Shown one piece after another: positions 23,793-34,823 of a stretch of 64,000 nucleotides of DNA (its first letter is position 1; every line of letters starts with the position of its first letter). The stretch lies in assembly GCA_017577405.1 (NCBI GenBank), contig PIUA01000021.1:1-64000 (forward strand). Reading direction: 5' to 3'. The position numbers and the translations under genes are program-made. This DNA is from Bacillota bacterium. GTDB lineage: Bacteria > Bacillota > Limnochordia > Limnochordales > Limnochordaceae. The notes under the pieces were generated by a model that was given only the letters and a program-made list of their open reading frames with translations, was not told the DNA's origin and did not search any database.

Positions 23793-24499
23793 CCCCACAA
23801 CCTCCGTTCCAGGTTCCGTTCAGCCAAGAAGAGAAAGCCGGCGATGACGCTGAGGAAGTAGGTCACGTCCGCGGCGCTGATCAACCCCCGGGTGAAGGGC
23901 TCAAAGTGGGTGAAGGCCGACAGGGCCAGGAGCACCTGCCGGAGGGTCCCGGTCACCGAGCCTGCCGCCAGGTCGATGAACCAAAAGAGCAGGAGCAGGC
24001 CGAAGCCGGTCACCGCCGCGATCACCTGATGGTGGGTGAGGGTGCTGGTGAAGAGCCCCACCGCCAGAAAGGCGGCCCCCAAAAGGAAGAAGCCCAGATA
24101 CGAGGTGAGGATGGTGGGCAGGTGGGGGTCGCTCCGGAGGATCAGGACCAGGGGGTAGCCCACGGTCAAGAGCAGGATGCCGGCAAAGAGGGTCGCCACC
24201 GCCAGGAACTTGCCCACCACCACCTGACCCAGGCTGACGGGGCTGGTGAGGAGCAGTTCCGCGGTCCCCCGGGCCTCCTCCTCGGCCCAAAGGCGCATGG
24301 TGAGCACGGGCACGATAAAGACCAGGACGATGGAACTGTTGCCGAAGTAGCCGCTCAGGGAGGCCAGCGCCGTGTTGGCCAAGAACAGCCAGAAAAAGTA
24401 CCCCCCCAGGGCCAGGAAGACGGCGGCCACCACGTAGGAGAGGGGGGAAGCCAGAAGGATCCGGAGCTCTTTCCGGTAGATGGTGCCCAGTCCACTCAT
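23789..24499 (-). CDS. ABC transporter permease (GldF/ABC-2 type)
   Basis: Six-helix ABC-2 type permease of 236 residues beginning MSGLGTIYRKELRILLASPL, the usual start of these subunits. The cytoplasmic motif RLWAEEEARGTAELLLTSPVS after the second helix is diagnostic for the GldF/NosY group. Start and stop overlap both neighbours by four bases (ATGA), so ATPase, permease and GldG protein are translationally coupled. With the ATPase it forms an exporter or lipid-active complex of unknown substrate. Confidence 0.9.
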   Translation of the reverse strand: MSGLGTIYRKELRILLASPLSYVVAAVFLALGGYFFWLFLANTALASLSGYFGNSSIVLVFIVPVLTMRLWAEEEARGTAELLLTSPVSLGQVVVGKFLAVATLFAGILLLTVGYPLVLILRSDPHLPTILTSYLGFFLLGAAFLAVGLFTSTLTHHQVIAAVTGFGLLLLFWFIDLAAGSVTGTLRQVLLALSAFTHFEPFTRGLISAADVTYFLSVIAGFLFLAERNLERRLWG

Positions 24500-25455
24500 G
24501 CCGAACCCTCCCCTGCCTCGGCCGGCTCCTGCGTCACCAGCTCCATGAAGACCTCCTCCAGGGAGAACCGGGGCCGGGTCAGCTCCAGGATGGGCCACTG
24601 GGCCTCGGCCAGGGCGAAGAAGATGGCCGGCCGGGCGTCCATCCCGGGACGCTCGTCCACCTGCAGGCGGACCTGGCCGCCGGTCTCCGGCTCCAGGATC
24701 CGGACACCGGCCACCTCAGGCACCTGCTCGAGCCTCTGGGCCACCGCCGGAGCTGGAGCCTGGACGACCAGCTCCAGGCGGCCGCCCGCCTTGCTGGCGC
24801 TCAGGTTCTCCGTCCGGTCCTCGGCCACCAGCCGTCCCCGGTTGATGATGATCACCCGCTGGCAGAGGGCCTGCACCTCCGGCAGGATGTGGGAGCTGAG
24901 CAAGACCGTGTGGGAGCCGGCCAGCTCCCGAATCAGCTCGCGGATCTCGATGATCTGCCGGGGATCCAGGCCCACCGTGGGCTCATCCAAGATGAGGACG
25001 GGCGGCTCGCCCAAGAGCGCCTGCGCGATCCCCACCCGCTGCCGGTACCCCTTGGAGAGATGGCCGATGAGGCGGTGCCGCACCCCCGTGAGGCCGGTCC
25101 GCTCCATGGCCTGTTCCACCTGCTTGGTCCTTTGGGACCGGGGCACCCGCTTCAGATCGCTGACAAAGGTGAGGTAGGTCAGCACGCTCATCTCAGGATA
25201 AAGGGGAGGTGACTCGGGCAAGTACCCAATCCGGCTCTTGGCCGCCACCGGGTCTTCCACCGGATCAAAGCCGGCCACCTCCACCCGGCCTTCGGAAGGC
25301 GGCATGTAGCCAGTGATGATGCGCATGGTGGTGGTCTTCCCCGCCCCGTTGGGCCCGAGAAAGCCGACCACCTCGCCCTCCTCCACCGAGAAGCTCAAGT
25401 CCTCCACCGCGGCACGCCCCGCGTACCACTTGGAGACGTGCTCCAGATGGATCAC
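24496..25455 (-). CDS. ABC transporter ATP-binding protein (GldA-like)
   Basis: ATPase of 319 residues. Walker A is GPNGAGKTT (about residue 34), the signature is LSKGYRQRV, Walker B is LILDEPTVGLDP and the switch His lies in LLSSHIL. The C-terminal 80 residues form the regulatory tail common in ABC-2 exporters. The GTG start at 25455 has GGAGGAGG upstream, and a good promoter lies at 25482-25511, so this is the first gene of the gldA-F-G-DUF4340 operon. Confidence 0.93.
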   Translation of the reverse strand: MIHLEHVSKWYAGRAAVEDLSFSVEEGEVVGFLGPNGAGKTTTMRIITGYMPPSEGRVEVAGFDPVEDPVAAKSRIGYLPESPPLYPEMSVLTYLTFVSDLKRVPRSQRTKQVEQAMERTGLTGVRHRLIGHLSKGYRQRVGIAQALLGEPPVLILDEPTVGLDPRQIIEIRELIRELAGSHTVLLSSHILPEVQALCQRVIIINRGRLVAEDRTENLSASKAGGRLELVVQAPAPAVAQRLEQVPEVAGVRILEPETGGQVRLQVDERPGMDARPAIFFALAEAQWPILELTRPRFSLEEVFMELVTQEPAEAGEGSA

Positions 25456-25481
25456 ACCACGCCACCTCCTCCTAAGGGTTC

Positions 25482-25511
25482 ATTGTAGGAAAGGCCCTCG
25501 GACCGATTCAA
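25482..25511 (-). promoter_or_regulatory. Promoter of the Gld-type ABC operon
   Basis: Minus strand TTGAAT (25506-25511), 18-base spacer, TACAAT (25482-25487), about 27 bases before the GTG start. It faces away from the divergent LacI-type regulator. Confidence 0.8.
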
Positions 25512-25644
25512 GAGAGGGGCTCCCCAAGCCCCCGTCAGCGCCCGAGAGGGCGGCCGGGAGGCTTCCGCCAGATGTTTCTCGGTTCTTGCAGGAAATGGCC
25601 TACCTCAGGAGAAATCTGTTTCTGAAAGGATTGGTGCATGTTTC

Positions 25645-26628
25645 ATGGCGACCCTTCGTCAGGTAGCGGAACTCGCCGGCGTCAGCGCCGCCACGGCCTC
25701 CCGGGTGATGAACGGGGATCCCCGGGTGCGGCCGGAGCTGCGCCGGCGGGTGGTCGAGGCGGCCACCCGCCTGGGGTACCAGCCCGCCCGGCCCCGCCGG
25801 TCCCGGGCCACCTCCCGGATGGTGGCCCTCCTGGTCCCCAACGTGAGCTCCCCTTTCTACTGCGCGGTGCTCATGGGGGTGGAGCAGGAAGCCTTCGCCC
25901 GGGGGTACGACCTGGTGCTCTACACCACCGAGGGTCGCTCCCAGGAGAACGTGGTGGAGCGGATCCAGCAAACGGACGGGCTGGCTGGGCTGGTGGTGAT
26001 CACCCCCCGACACCGGGAAGAGGAGCTCTTCGCCAGCCAGAAGGGGCGCCTCCCCATGGTGGTCGTCGACCACCGGAATGCGGGCAGCCGCTACCCCCAT
26101 GTGGGGGTCGACAACCTGCGGGGGGCCCACCGGGCGGTCCAGTACCTCCTCAGCAAGGGGTACGATCCCATTGGGCTGATCACCGGTCCCCTCACCATCC
26201 AATCGGCCATCGACCGGGTCCGGGGAGCCCGGCTCGCCCTGCAGGAGGCCGGCCTGGAGCTCGATCCCGACCTGGTCTGGGAGGGCGACTTCACCCAGCC
26301 GACCGGGTACCGGCTGGTGGCCGAGCGGCTCCGGTCGGGCCGGCCCCTGCCCCGGGCGATCTTCTGCGCCAACGACCTCATGGCCCTGGGAGCCCTGGCC
26401 GCCCTGCACGAGCACGGCGTGTCCGTCCCTGACGATGTGGCGGTGATGGGCTACGACGACCTGCCCCTGGCGGCGACGGCCATCCCGCCCCTCACCACCG
26501 TGCGCCAGCCGGTGGCCGAGATGGGCGCCATCGCCTTTCGCATGGTGATCCGCCTGGCTGCCGGTGAGGATCTGGAGACCGAGCGGGTCCTCTTGGAGAC
26601 CCAGCTGGTGGAGCGAGCCTCCGCCTAG
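25645..26628 (+). CDS. LacI-family transcriptional regulator
   Basis: Sugar-responsive repressor of 327 residues. The N-terminal helix-turn-helix is ATLRQVAELAGVSAATASRVMNG and the hinge helix follows near residue 50; the sugar-binding core has VALLVPNVSSPFY, IFCANDLMALG and VMGYDDLPLA segments. It stands directly before an ABC transporter and beta-glucosidase, so it most likely represses that operon until a beta-glucoside appears. AGAAA-TCTG-TTTCT (25610-25623), 21 bases upstream of the ATG, is a small inverted repeat that could be its operator, though it lacks the usual central CG. Confidence 0.93.
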   Translation: MATLRQVAELAGVSAATASRVMNGDPRVRPELRRRVVEAATRLGYQPARPRRSRATSRMVALLVPNVSSPFYCAVLMGVEQEAFARGYDLVLYTTEGRSQENVVERIQQTDGLAGLVVITPRHREEELFASQKGRLPMVVVDHRNAGSRYPHVGVDNLRGAHRAVQYLLSKGYDPIGLITGPLTIQSAIDRVRGARLALQEAGLELDPDLVWEGDFTQPTGYRLVAERLRSGRPLPRAIFCANDLMALGALAALHEHGVSVPDDVAVMGYDDLPLAATAIPPLTTVRQPVAEMGAIAFRMVIRLAAGEDLETERVLLETQLVERASA

Positions 26629-26663
26629 CCGGGCCGGCCCCTCGGGCCTGGAGGTGGACTGCA

Positions 26664-27644
26664 ATGACAAGGCTCCGGCCTCTGGAGGCAGCGACGCCAT
26701 CCCGGGCTCGCACTCCCGCCTCCACCCGGTGGAAGGCGCACCTCCGGCGCTTCGGCCCCGCCTACCTGCTCATCCTGCCCGCCGTCCTGGGGATGCTCTT
26801 CGTCCACTACATCCCCATGCTCTCGGGCATCATGGTCGCCTTCCGGGACGTCAACCTGTACACGGTCACCCAGTGGACCAGCGCCCCCTGGGTGGGCCTG
26901 CAGAACTTCATCGACGGCTTCGACCCGGCCGGCCGGTTGGGGGCCCGCTTCTGGCGGTCCCTCTGGAACGTGACCCTCTTCGGCGTGGTCACCATCGTCC
27001 TCGGGTACGTCATCGGCATGGCCGTCGCGCTCCTCCTCAACCGACCCTTCCCTGGCCGGAACCTGGTTCGGGGGCTGATCCTCCTCCCCTACATCACCCC
27101 CGACTCGGTCGCCTACAGCGTCTGGCGTTTCATCTTCCAAGCCCGGATCGGGCTGGTCAACAAGTGGCTCTTGGGGTGGGGGCTGGTGGAGGAGCCCATC
27201 ATCTGGCTGGTGGGCAGCCGGGCCCTCTACGCGGTGATGATCGCCGCCCTCTGGAAGGGGTGGCCCTTCGCCGCCCTGATCCTGGGGGCGGGCCTCCAGA
27301 GCATTCCCAAGGAGCTCTATGAGGCGGCCCGGATCGACGGGGCCGGCCGGTGGCAGCAGTTCCGCTACATCGTCCTGCCCCTCCTGGCCCCCATCAGCCG
27401 GACCTTGATCCTGATGTCCGTCCTGTGGAACTACAACGCCTTCAACCAGTTCTACGTCATGCTGGGCAAGGATCCGGGGTGGGCGGCCGACGTCCCCTCC
27501 ACCCTCATCCACCGGGAGAGCTTCACCACCTTCGACTTCGGGGTGGGGGCGGCCATGTCGTTGGCGCTGATGGCCATCATGTTGATCTTCACCGCGATCT
27601 ACCTGCGGGCGGTACGGCGGGGCAGCAGCCTCGCCGAGGGGTGA
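26664..27644 (+). CDS. Sugar ABC transporter permease, MalF type
   Basis: Membrane subunit of a carbohydrate importer, 326 residues with six predicted helices. After a 35-residue basic N-terminus, the first helix begins GPAYLLILPAVLGML. The EAA loop is ELYEAARIDGAGRWQQF. Unlike the permease at 368-1465 it has no extra membrane insertion and is a normal family member. ATG 26664 follows GGAGGTGG. It is 35 bases after the LacI stop and is followed closely by its partner, the binding protein and a GH1 enzyme. Confidence 0.93.
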   Translation: MTRLRPLEAATPSRARTPASTRWKAHLRRFGPAYLLILPAVLGMLFVHYIPMLSGIMVAFRDVNLYTVTQWTSAPWVGLQNFIDGFDPAGRLGARFWRSLWNVTLFGVVTIVLGYVIGMAVALLLNRPFPGRNLVRGLILLPYITPDSVAYSVWRFIFQARIGLVNKWLLGWGLVEEPIIWLVGSRALYAVMIAALWKGWPFAALILGAGLQSIPKELYEAARIDGAGRWQQFRYIVLPLLAPISRTLILMSVLWNYNAFNQFYVMLGKDPGWAADVPSTLIHRESFTTFDFGVGAAMSLALMAIMLIFTAIYLRAVRRGSSLAEG

Positions 27645-27654
27645 GGTGAGACGC

Positions 27655-28560
27655 ATGGCGACGCGGTCCAACACCCAGCCGCGCAGGCGGCAGCGCCTCC
27701 GGCGGGCTTTGGGATGGGTCCTCTTCTCCGGCGCGGTGGCGCTGGTCCTCTTGAGCGTCCTGATCCCCTACGGGTGGATGGTCTCCGGCTCCTTTAAGAC
27801 CTCCTTGGAGCTGCAGGGGGCCGATGTGACCCAGCCGGGACGGGAGCCCTCGTGGATTCCCCGGTCCTTCACCTGGGAGAACTACCTGAACGTCAACCGG
27901 ACGGTGCCCATGCTGGATTACTTCAAGAACAGCCTGATCATCAGCAGCGGAACCATGGTGCTGGCCACCTTGCTGGCCTTCCTGGCCGGGTACGCGCTCA
28001 GCCGGTTCCGCTTCCCGGGCCGGGAGGCGTACGTGGTCTCCGTCCTCTCCACCCAGATGCTGCCGGGCATCCTCTTCCTCATCCCCTACTTCATCCTCTT
28101 CACCTGGATCAACCACCGCTTCGGCATCCAGCTGCGGAACACGTACCCGGGCCTCATCCTGACCTACACCTCCTTCGCCCTGCCCTTCTCCATCGTGATG
28201 CTCTGGAGCTTCCTCGACACCATCCCCAAAGAGCTGGATGAGCAGGCGCAAATCGACGGGGCCAGCCGCCTCCGGACCCTCTTTTCCGTCATCTTGCCCC
28301 TGGCCCGGCCCGGCCTGGCCGCGGTGGGCATCTACGCCTTCATCATGGGCTGGAATGAGATCCTCTTCGCCTCGGTGCTGACAGGACGGGGTACCCGGAC
28401 GGTGGCGGTGGGGCTCCTGGAGTACATCACCGCCCAGGAGGCCCACTGGACGGGGATGATGGCCGCCTCGGTGCTGGTCAGTCTGCCGGTCGTTGTCCTC
28501 TTCACCCTCATGCAGCGGGCCATCATTGACGGTTTGGTCGCGGGCGCGACCAAAGGCTGA
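27655..28560 (+). CDS. Sugar ABC transporter permease, MalG type
   Basis: Partner permease, 301 residues, six helices, EAA loop ELDEQAQIDGASRLRTL. There is a modest insertion after helix 1 (about 10-15 residues, LQGADVTQPGREPSWIP) but otherwise normal length. ATG 27655 is preferred over GTG 27646 because GAGGTGAG precedes it by a suitable distance. No ATPase gene is in this operon; such importers often borrow a shared MsmX-type ATPase encoded elsewhere. Confidence 0.92.
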   Translation: MATRSNTQPRRRQRLRRALGWVLFSGAVALVLLSVLIPYGWMVSGSFKTSLELQGADVTQPGREPSWIPRSFTWENYLNVNRTVPMLDYFKNSLIISSGTMVLATLLAFLAGYALSRFRFPGREAYVVSVLSTQMLPGILFLIPYFILFTWINHRFGIQLRNTYPGLILTYTSFALPFSIVMLWSFLDTIPKELDEQAQIDGASRLRTLFSVILPLARPGLAAVGIYAFIMGWNEILFASVLTGRGTRTVAVGLLEYITAQEAHWTGMMAASVLVSLPVVVLFTLMQRAIIDGLVAGATKG

Positions 28561-28653
28561 CGCGGGTCTCCCGCGGGATGAGGTGATGGAGGCCGTCGAG
28601 GGCTGGCTGCCCGTGCAAACACCCGGAAGATTCCAGCAAGGGAGGGCATCTGT

Positions 28654-29931
28654 GTGCTGAGCAACCGTCTCATGCGAGGTCTGGGAGCCCTGTTGCTGCT
28701 GCTGGCTTTGGTCGTGGCGGGGACGGCGGCGGCGGCCGCCCAGGAGATCACCTTCTGGGTCATGCCCAACGCGCCCGACGCCATCCATGTTCCCTGGCTG
28801 CAGAAGAAGGCGGAGGAGTTCCACGCGGAGACGGGCATCCGGGTCCACTTCGAGGTGATCGGCTGGGACGTGGCCTGGAGCCGGATCTCGACCGCCATCA
28901 TCACCGGTGAGGGCGTCGACGTCTTCCAGGTGGGCACCACGTGGAACCCCCAGCTGGCGGCCACCGGCGGGCTGTCCCAGCTGGACATCAACGAGTTCGG
29001 CGGCGCGGACGCCTTCATGGCCGCCAACCTGGCTTCCACCACCTACAAGGGGGACTTCTACGGCGTCCCGTGGTTCGCTGAGACCCGGGCCCTCTACTAC
29101 AACAAGGACATGTTCGCGGCCGCCGGCGTGGAACCCCCCCAGACCTATGAGGAGCTGGTCGCCGTCGGCCAGAAGCTGATCGCCACCCACGGCGCGGGCC
29201 GGGCCATCGCCATCGCCGGCACCAACGCCTACGACCTCATCCACAACTGGGCCATCATCCTCTGGGCCTTCGGCGGCGAACTGGTGGACATCGACGCCCG
29301 GCGGGCCGTCTTCAACGGGCCGGAGGGTGTGGCCGCCATGGAGTACTACGTCGATCTGGTCCGGCAAGGCCTCGCCTCCCGGGCAACGGCTGAGTATAAC
29401 CAGGACCAGGCGGACGCTGCCTTCATCAACGGCAACGTGGCCATGGCCTTCATGGGTCCGTGGAACATTGCCGACATCGAGATCGAGAATCCGTCCCTGA
29501 ACTACGGCATCGTGCCGCCTCCTGCGGGGCCGGCGGGGCGCGCCGCCTTCTCCGGCGGGAGCAACCTGGCCATCCTCCGCCAGAGCCCCAACCAGGAGGC
29601 CGCCAAGAAGTGGATCCAGTTCCTCCTGAGGGACGAGAACCTGGTCGATTACACCAAGAACCTGACCAAGATGCTGCCCGCCACCCTCTCTGCCTTCGAG
29701 GACCCCTACTATGAGCAGGGTGTCTGGCAGACCTTCAAGACCACCCTCGGCTTCGCCCGGGCCTACCCGCCCCTGGCCACCTGGGGGACCATCGAGAACG
29801 CGATCGTGGGCGAGTTCCGCAACGTCCTGGCCGCGTACGTCGATGGCACCCTGGAGCGCCAGGGCGGTGTCCAGGCCTTCCTGAACCGGGCGGCAGAACA
29901 GGTGGACCGCGCGCTCCGCGACGAGCGGTGA
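28654..29931 (+). CDS. Sugar ABC transporter substrate-binding protein
   Basis: Extracellular solute-binding protein family 1, 425 residues. A signal peptide ends near TAAAAAQEITF without a lipobox Cys, which is unusual for a Gram-positive-type binding protein and suggests release or a non-lipid anchor. Characteristic segments include WETRALYYNKDMFAAAGVE-like (WFAETRALYYNKDMF), AMAFMGPWNI and SGGSNLAILRQS. The GTG start has GGGAGGG upstream. A strong hairpin follows the stop. The neighbouring GH1 gene suggests a beta-linked disaccharide such as cellobiose, by context only. Confidence 0.92.
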   Translation: MLSNRLMRGLGALLLLLALVVAGTAAAAAQEITFWVMPNAPDAIHVPWLQKKAEEFHAETGIRVHFEVIGWDVAWSRISTAIITGEGVDVFQVGTTWNPQLAATGGLSQLDINEFGGADAFMAANLASTTYKGDFYGVPWFAETRALYYNKDMFAAAGVEPPQTYEELVAVGQKLIATHGAGRAIAIAGTNAYDLIHNWAIILWAFGGELVDIDARRAVFNGPEGVAAMEYYVDLVRQGLASRATAEYNQDQADAAFINGNVAMAFMGPWNIADIEIENPSLNYGIVPPPAGPAGRAAFSGGSNLAILRQSPNQEAAKKWIQFLLRDENLVDYTKNLTKMLPATLSAFEDPYYEQGVWQTFKTTLGFARAYPPLATWGTIENAIVGEFRNVLAAYVDGTLERQGGVQAFLNRAAEQVDRALRDER

Positions 29932-29941
29932 CGGACGCGGC

Positions 29942-29969
29942 GGGCGGCCGGGCTCCGGCCCGGCCGCCC
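29942..29969 (+). terminator. Intercistronic hairpin between binding-protein and GH1 genes
   Basis: Perfect 12-bp stem (29942-29953 with 29958-29969), 4-base loop, 11 bases after the stop, no T-run. Same position and type as the hairpin behind the first binding-protein gene (296-329). Likely tunes expression of the genes on either side. Confidence 0.6.
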
Positions 29970-30017
29970 CTCCCTCCGGTGCAGGGCGACCTTCAACCCA
30001 GGAAGGAGATTGTGACC

Positions 30018-31454
30018 ATGCTCGCTTTCCCAGAAGGGTTCCTGTGGGGAACGGCCACCTCGGCCTACCAGGTGGAGGGGAGCACCCGGGCCGACGGCCG
30101 GGGTGAGTCCATCTGGGACCGTTTCACGGCGGAGCCGGGGCGCATCGACGACGGCTCCAGCGGTGAGCCGGCCTGCGACCACTACCGGCGCTGGCGGGAG
30201 GACATCCAGCTGATGCAGGCCCTGGGGCTCCAGGCGTACCGGTTCTCCATCAGCTGGCCCCGGATCTACCCCACCGGGGAGGGCGCGCCCAACCCCGCCG
30301 GCCTGGACTTCTATGACCGGCTGGTGGATGGCCTTCTGGACGCACAGATCGAGCCTCTGGTCACCCTCTACCACTGGGACCTGCCCCAGGCTCTGCAAGC
30401 CCAGGGGGGCTGGGCCCGCCGGGAGACCGCCGCCCGTTTCCGGGACCTGGCCGTCACCGTCATGGAACGGTTGGGCGACCGGGTGAAGCTCTGGCTGACC
30501 ATCAACGAGCCATGGGTGGTCGCCTTCCTGGGGCACCTGTACGGCGAGCACGCGCCGGGCCTGCGGGACCTGGCCACCGCGGTCCGGGTGAGCCACCACC
30601 TGCTCCTCGCCCACGGGCTCGCCCTGCAGGCCTTCCGCCAGCTCAACCTGCCGGGCCGGATGGGCATCAGCCTGGATCTCCACGCCTACGTCCCCGCCTC
30701 CTCGGCTCCGGAGGATCAGGAGGCGGCCCAACGGGCCCTGGCCCTCGAGAGCGGGTGGTTTCTCGATCCCCTCTTCCGGGGCCGCTACCCCGACACGGCC
30801 CTCGCCTGGTACCAGGCGCGGCAGGTCGAGCCGCCGGTGGAACCGGGAGATCTGGAGCTGATCGCCCAACCCATGGACTTCCTGGGAGTCAACTACTACA
30901 CCCGGCACGTGGTGGCCCACGACCCCTCGGAGCCGTGGACCGGCATCCGGAACGTGGCCGGTCCCGGTCCCGTCACGGCCATGGGGTGGGAGGTCTACCC
31001 CCAGGGGCTCCAGGAGGTCCTGACCTGGGTTCACCGGACCTACCTGGCTCCCCGCTTGGCGGCCGTTCCCGCCTCCTCTCGGGCACGGGAAGAGGTCCCG
31101 TCCGCGGGGAGCCAGCCCTCCCCGTGGGACCACCCCTGCCCCCTGATCATCACCGAGAACGGCGCGGCGTACCCCGACGAGCTGGTGGAGGAAGGGGGCG
31201 AGCTCCGGGTGGCCGATCCCGAGCGGATCGCCTACCTGGAGGGGCACCTGCGGGCCATCTGGCAAGCCCTTCAGGAGGGGGCACCCGTGGCCGGCTACTT
31301 CGCCTGGTCCTTCCTCGACAACTTTGAGTGGGCCCGGGGCTACACCCGCCGCTTCGGCCTGGTCTACGTGGACTACCCCACCCAGCGGCGCATCCCCAAG
31401 GCCAGCGCCCTCTGGTACCGAGACGTGATCGCCCGGCACGGCCTCGACGCCTGA
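30018..31454 (+). CDS. Family 1 glycoside hydrolase (beta-glucosidase)
   Basis: Cytoplasmic retaining beta-glycosidase, 478 residues, (beta/alpha)8 fold. The N-terminal signature FLWGTATSAYQVEG, acid/base Glu in TINEPW and nucleophile Glu in IITENGAAY are all present, and the aglycone-side SFLDNFEWARGY is intact. A Pro/Ser-rich insertion of about 25 residues lies just before the nucleophile strand (near SRAREEVPSAGSQPS). ATG 30018 has GGAAGGAG nine bases upstream. It would split the imported beta-glucoside to glucose. The operon ends at the hairpin at 31544-31574. Confidence 0.94.
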   Translation: MLAFPEGFLWGTATSAYQVEGSTRADGRGESIWDRFTAEPGRIDDGSSGEPACDHYRRWREDIQLMQALGLQAYRFSISWPRIYPTGEGAPNPAGLDFYDRLVDGLLDAQIEPLVTLYHWDLPQALQAQGGWARRETAARFRDLAVTVMERLGDRVKLWLTINEPWVVAFLGHLYGEHAPGLRDLATAVRVSHHLLLAHGLALQAFRQLNLPGRMGISLDLHAYVPASSAPEDQEAAQRALALESGWFLDPLFRGRYPDTALAWYQARQVEPPVEPGDLELIAQPMDFLGVNYYTRHVVAHDPSEPWTGIRNVAGPGPVTAMGWEVYPQGLQEVLTWVHRTYLAPRLAAVPASSRAREEVPSAGSQPSPWDHPCPLIITENGAAYPDELVEEGGELRVADPERIAYLEGHLRAIWQALQEGAPVAGYFAWSFLDNFEWARGYTRRFGLVYVDYPTQRRIPKASALWYRDVIARHGLDA

Positions 31455-31543
31455 CGGGAGGCCGCCCTTGCCGGCCGGGGCCAGGCCCTGGGAGGCTCGG
31501 GCCTTCTCCACGCGCCGGCGGAAACCTGCCCCCCACGGAAGAA

Positions 31544-31574
31544 GGCCGCCTGCTCAGCCCTTGAGCAGGCGGCC
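31544..31574. terminator. Bidirectional terminator between GH1 operon and tRNA-Ser
   Basis: Perfect 13-bp stem (31544-31556 with 31562-31574) and 5-base loop. The leftward tail TTCTTCC serves the tRNA-Ser/serS side; the rightward tail TCACGCTTCTCC serves the GH1 operon. Confidence 0.8.
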
Positions 31575-31666
31575 TCACGCTTCTCCGGGCCGTCCCCTGG
31601 GATGGGGAGAGGGTGGGGCGTCCCAAGCTTCGCCCCGCAGAGGATGCCCCAGGGGCGGAGCCCCAC

Positions 31667-31754
31667 TGGCGGAGGGGGTGGGATTCGAACCCACGGGGCC
31701 TTGCGACCCTGCGGTTTTCAAGACCGCCACGTTCGGCCGCTCCGTCACCCCTCC
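31667..31754 (-). tRNA. tRNA-Ser (anticodon TGA)
   Basis: Class II tRNA of 88 bases on the minus strand: acceptor GGAGGGG/CCCCTCC, anticodon loop CTTGAAA giving TGA, variable arm around AGGGTCGCAAGGCCC, T loop GGTTCGAATCC, encoded CCA at 31667-31669. It lies 57 bases downstream of serS in the same direction. Confidence 0.97.
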
Positions 31755-31780
31755 ACGAGGAGCCCCGCCCGGTCGGCTTC

Positions 31781-31810
31781 AGCCTAACACGGTCTCTTCG
31801 GCCCTGTCAA
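31781..31810 (-). promoter_or_regulatory. Promoter of tRNA-Ser(TGA)
   Basis: Minus strand TTGACA (31805-31810), 18-base spacer, TAGGCT (31781-31786). It sits in the short gap right after the serS stop codon, so the tRNA can be made independently of serS. Confidence 0.75.
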
Positions 31811-31811
31811 T

Positions 31812-33434
<1,623 letters not shown>

Positions 33435-33463
<29 letters not shown>

Positions 33464-34709
33464 GGCCAGCGCCGGCGGGCGCAGGCTCGCCTTGGACGGC
33501 GGCCGCCTCCCGGACAACCTGCCGGTAGATCCCCTCCACCGCCCCCAGAGTCCGCTCCAGGGAGAAGGTCTCCCGGGCGAAGGCGGCGGCCGCCTCCGCC
33601 TGGCGGGCTGTCCGCTCGGCCTGGTGGAGGCAGAGGGCGCAGCGGCGGCTGAGGGCCGCCCGGTCTCCGGGCGGGACCAGATGGAGGAGCTCCTGGCCAC
33701 CAGGCCTCCCGGGCCTAGCCACCACCTCGTCGATGGCCGGCAACCGGTACCCAACCACGGGCACCCCCGCCGCCATGGCCTCCATGATGGTGTAGGGGAA
33801 GCCGCCCTCGCCCCGGGAGGGATGGAGGAGGAGATCGATGCGGGCGAAAAAAGGCTCCGGTTCCTGCCAGCCCAGGAGGTGGAGCCGCTCGGCGACCCCT
33901 CGGTTCCGGGCCAGCCGGACAGCGGCCTCCCGATGGGGACCCTCCCCGCCCACCACCAAGACCGCGGGCCATCCTGCTTGGACCAGCCGGGCCAGAACCT
34001 CCACCGCATCCAGGACGCCCTTGGGCGCCCACAGGCGCCCCAAGTACCCCAGGATCGGGATAGGGATGGGCGGCTCTCGGGGCCCCACGGGATGCTCAGC
34101 CGGCCCTTCCGGCGCCTCACCCTGGGCCTCCGACGCTGCCGACCAATCGAGCCGGGCTGCCTGCTCCCGCCGCCGGCGCTGGGCCAGGGCGTCCATCTCC
34201 TCCCGGGCCAGGCCGTTCCGCACCACCTGGAGCCGCGCCGCCCCGCCAGGCCAGAGCTGGGCCACCTCCCTCGCCAGGCTCTCGGAGACCGCGATCACCC
34301 GCAGGGGACGGCCCTCCGCCGCGCGGAAGAGCCGCCCCAACCAGAGCCTCGCCAGCACCCCGGCCGGCGGGCGGGTGTGGAGGGTCCACACCGTCGGCCA
34401 AGAAGGGGCCATCTTCCGGAAGACGGCCCACGCAGGCCGCCAGCCGTGGACGTGCACCAGGTCGAAGGGCGGGCTCTGGCCGTCCCCCGGATCAGCCCAA
34501 GGCTCCCGGCCGTGCCCGGCGGGGGCCCAGGAACCGCCGCCTCCCGGCAGGGGCCAGAGAGCCTCCACCGCCGGAAGGGCGTCAAGGCCGGCCAGAACCG
34601 CCGGGGGACCGGCCACCACAAAGCGGTGGCCCGCCAGGCCCCGCAGGAGCTGGACCAGGTGCCGGCGGAGGCCCCCTTCGGCTGAACCGACCACCTGCAG
34701 GACGCGCAT
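33435..34709 (-). CDS. Glycosyltransferase family 4 (GT-B fold)
   Basis: Nucleotide-sugar glycosyltransferase of 424 residues, cytoplasmic or membrane-associated. The N-terminal half has the VLQVVGSAEGGLRRHL loop and DLVHVHGWRPAW; the C-terminal half has ILGYLGRLWAPKGVLDAVEVL and LHPSRGEGGFPYTIMEAMAAGVPVVG, the E(x7)E donor-binding motif of GT4. A Pro/Glu-rich insert near residue 210 separates the halves. ATG 34709 has GGGGGG at a sensible distance; ATG 34715 is also possible. It is alone in its transcription unit, downstream of a structured leader. Acceptor (lipid, polysaccharide or cell-wall) unknown. Confidence 0.87.
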
Positions 34710-34797
34710 GGGCATCCCCCCCACGGGGGCAGTTTGCCCCGGCGCGCCCCGGCACCCCCAGGGGCGGCCCTGACCCGGGAGAGGGTAGGAAAGGGCC

Positions 34798-34823
34798 GGG
34801 GCCGTGGCTTTCGCCACGGCCCC
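34798..34823 (-). terminator. GC hairpin ending the candidate RNA
   Basis: Perfect 11-bp stem with 4-base loop; leftward tail GGCCCTTTCCTACCC has only a weak T-run, displaced by five bases. Could be a terminator or an attenuator of the glycosyltransferase. Confidence 0.6.

Noticed and set aside
25610-25623. AGAAA-TCTG-TTTCT as LacI-family operator
   Set aside because: Short arms and no central CG; kept only as a remark under the regulator.
27589-29367. A 592-residue open frame on the minus strand
   Set aside because: Antisense to a permease and a binding protein with clear family motifs; no recognisable domain.
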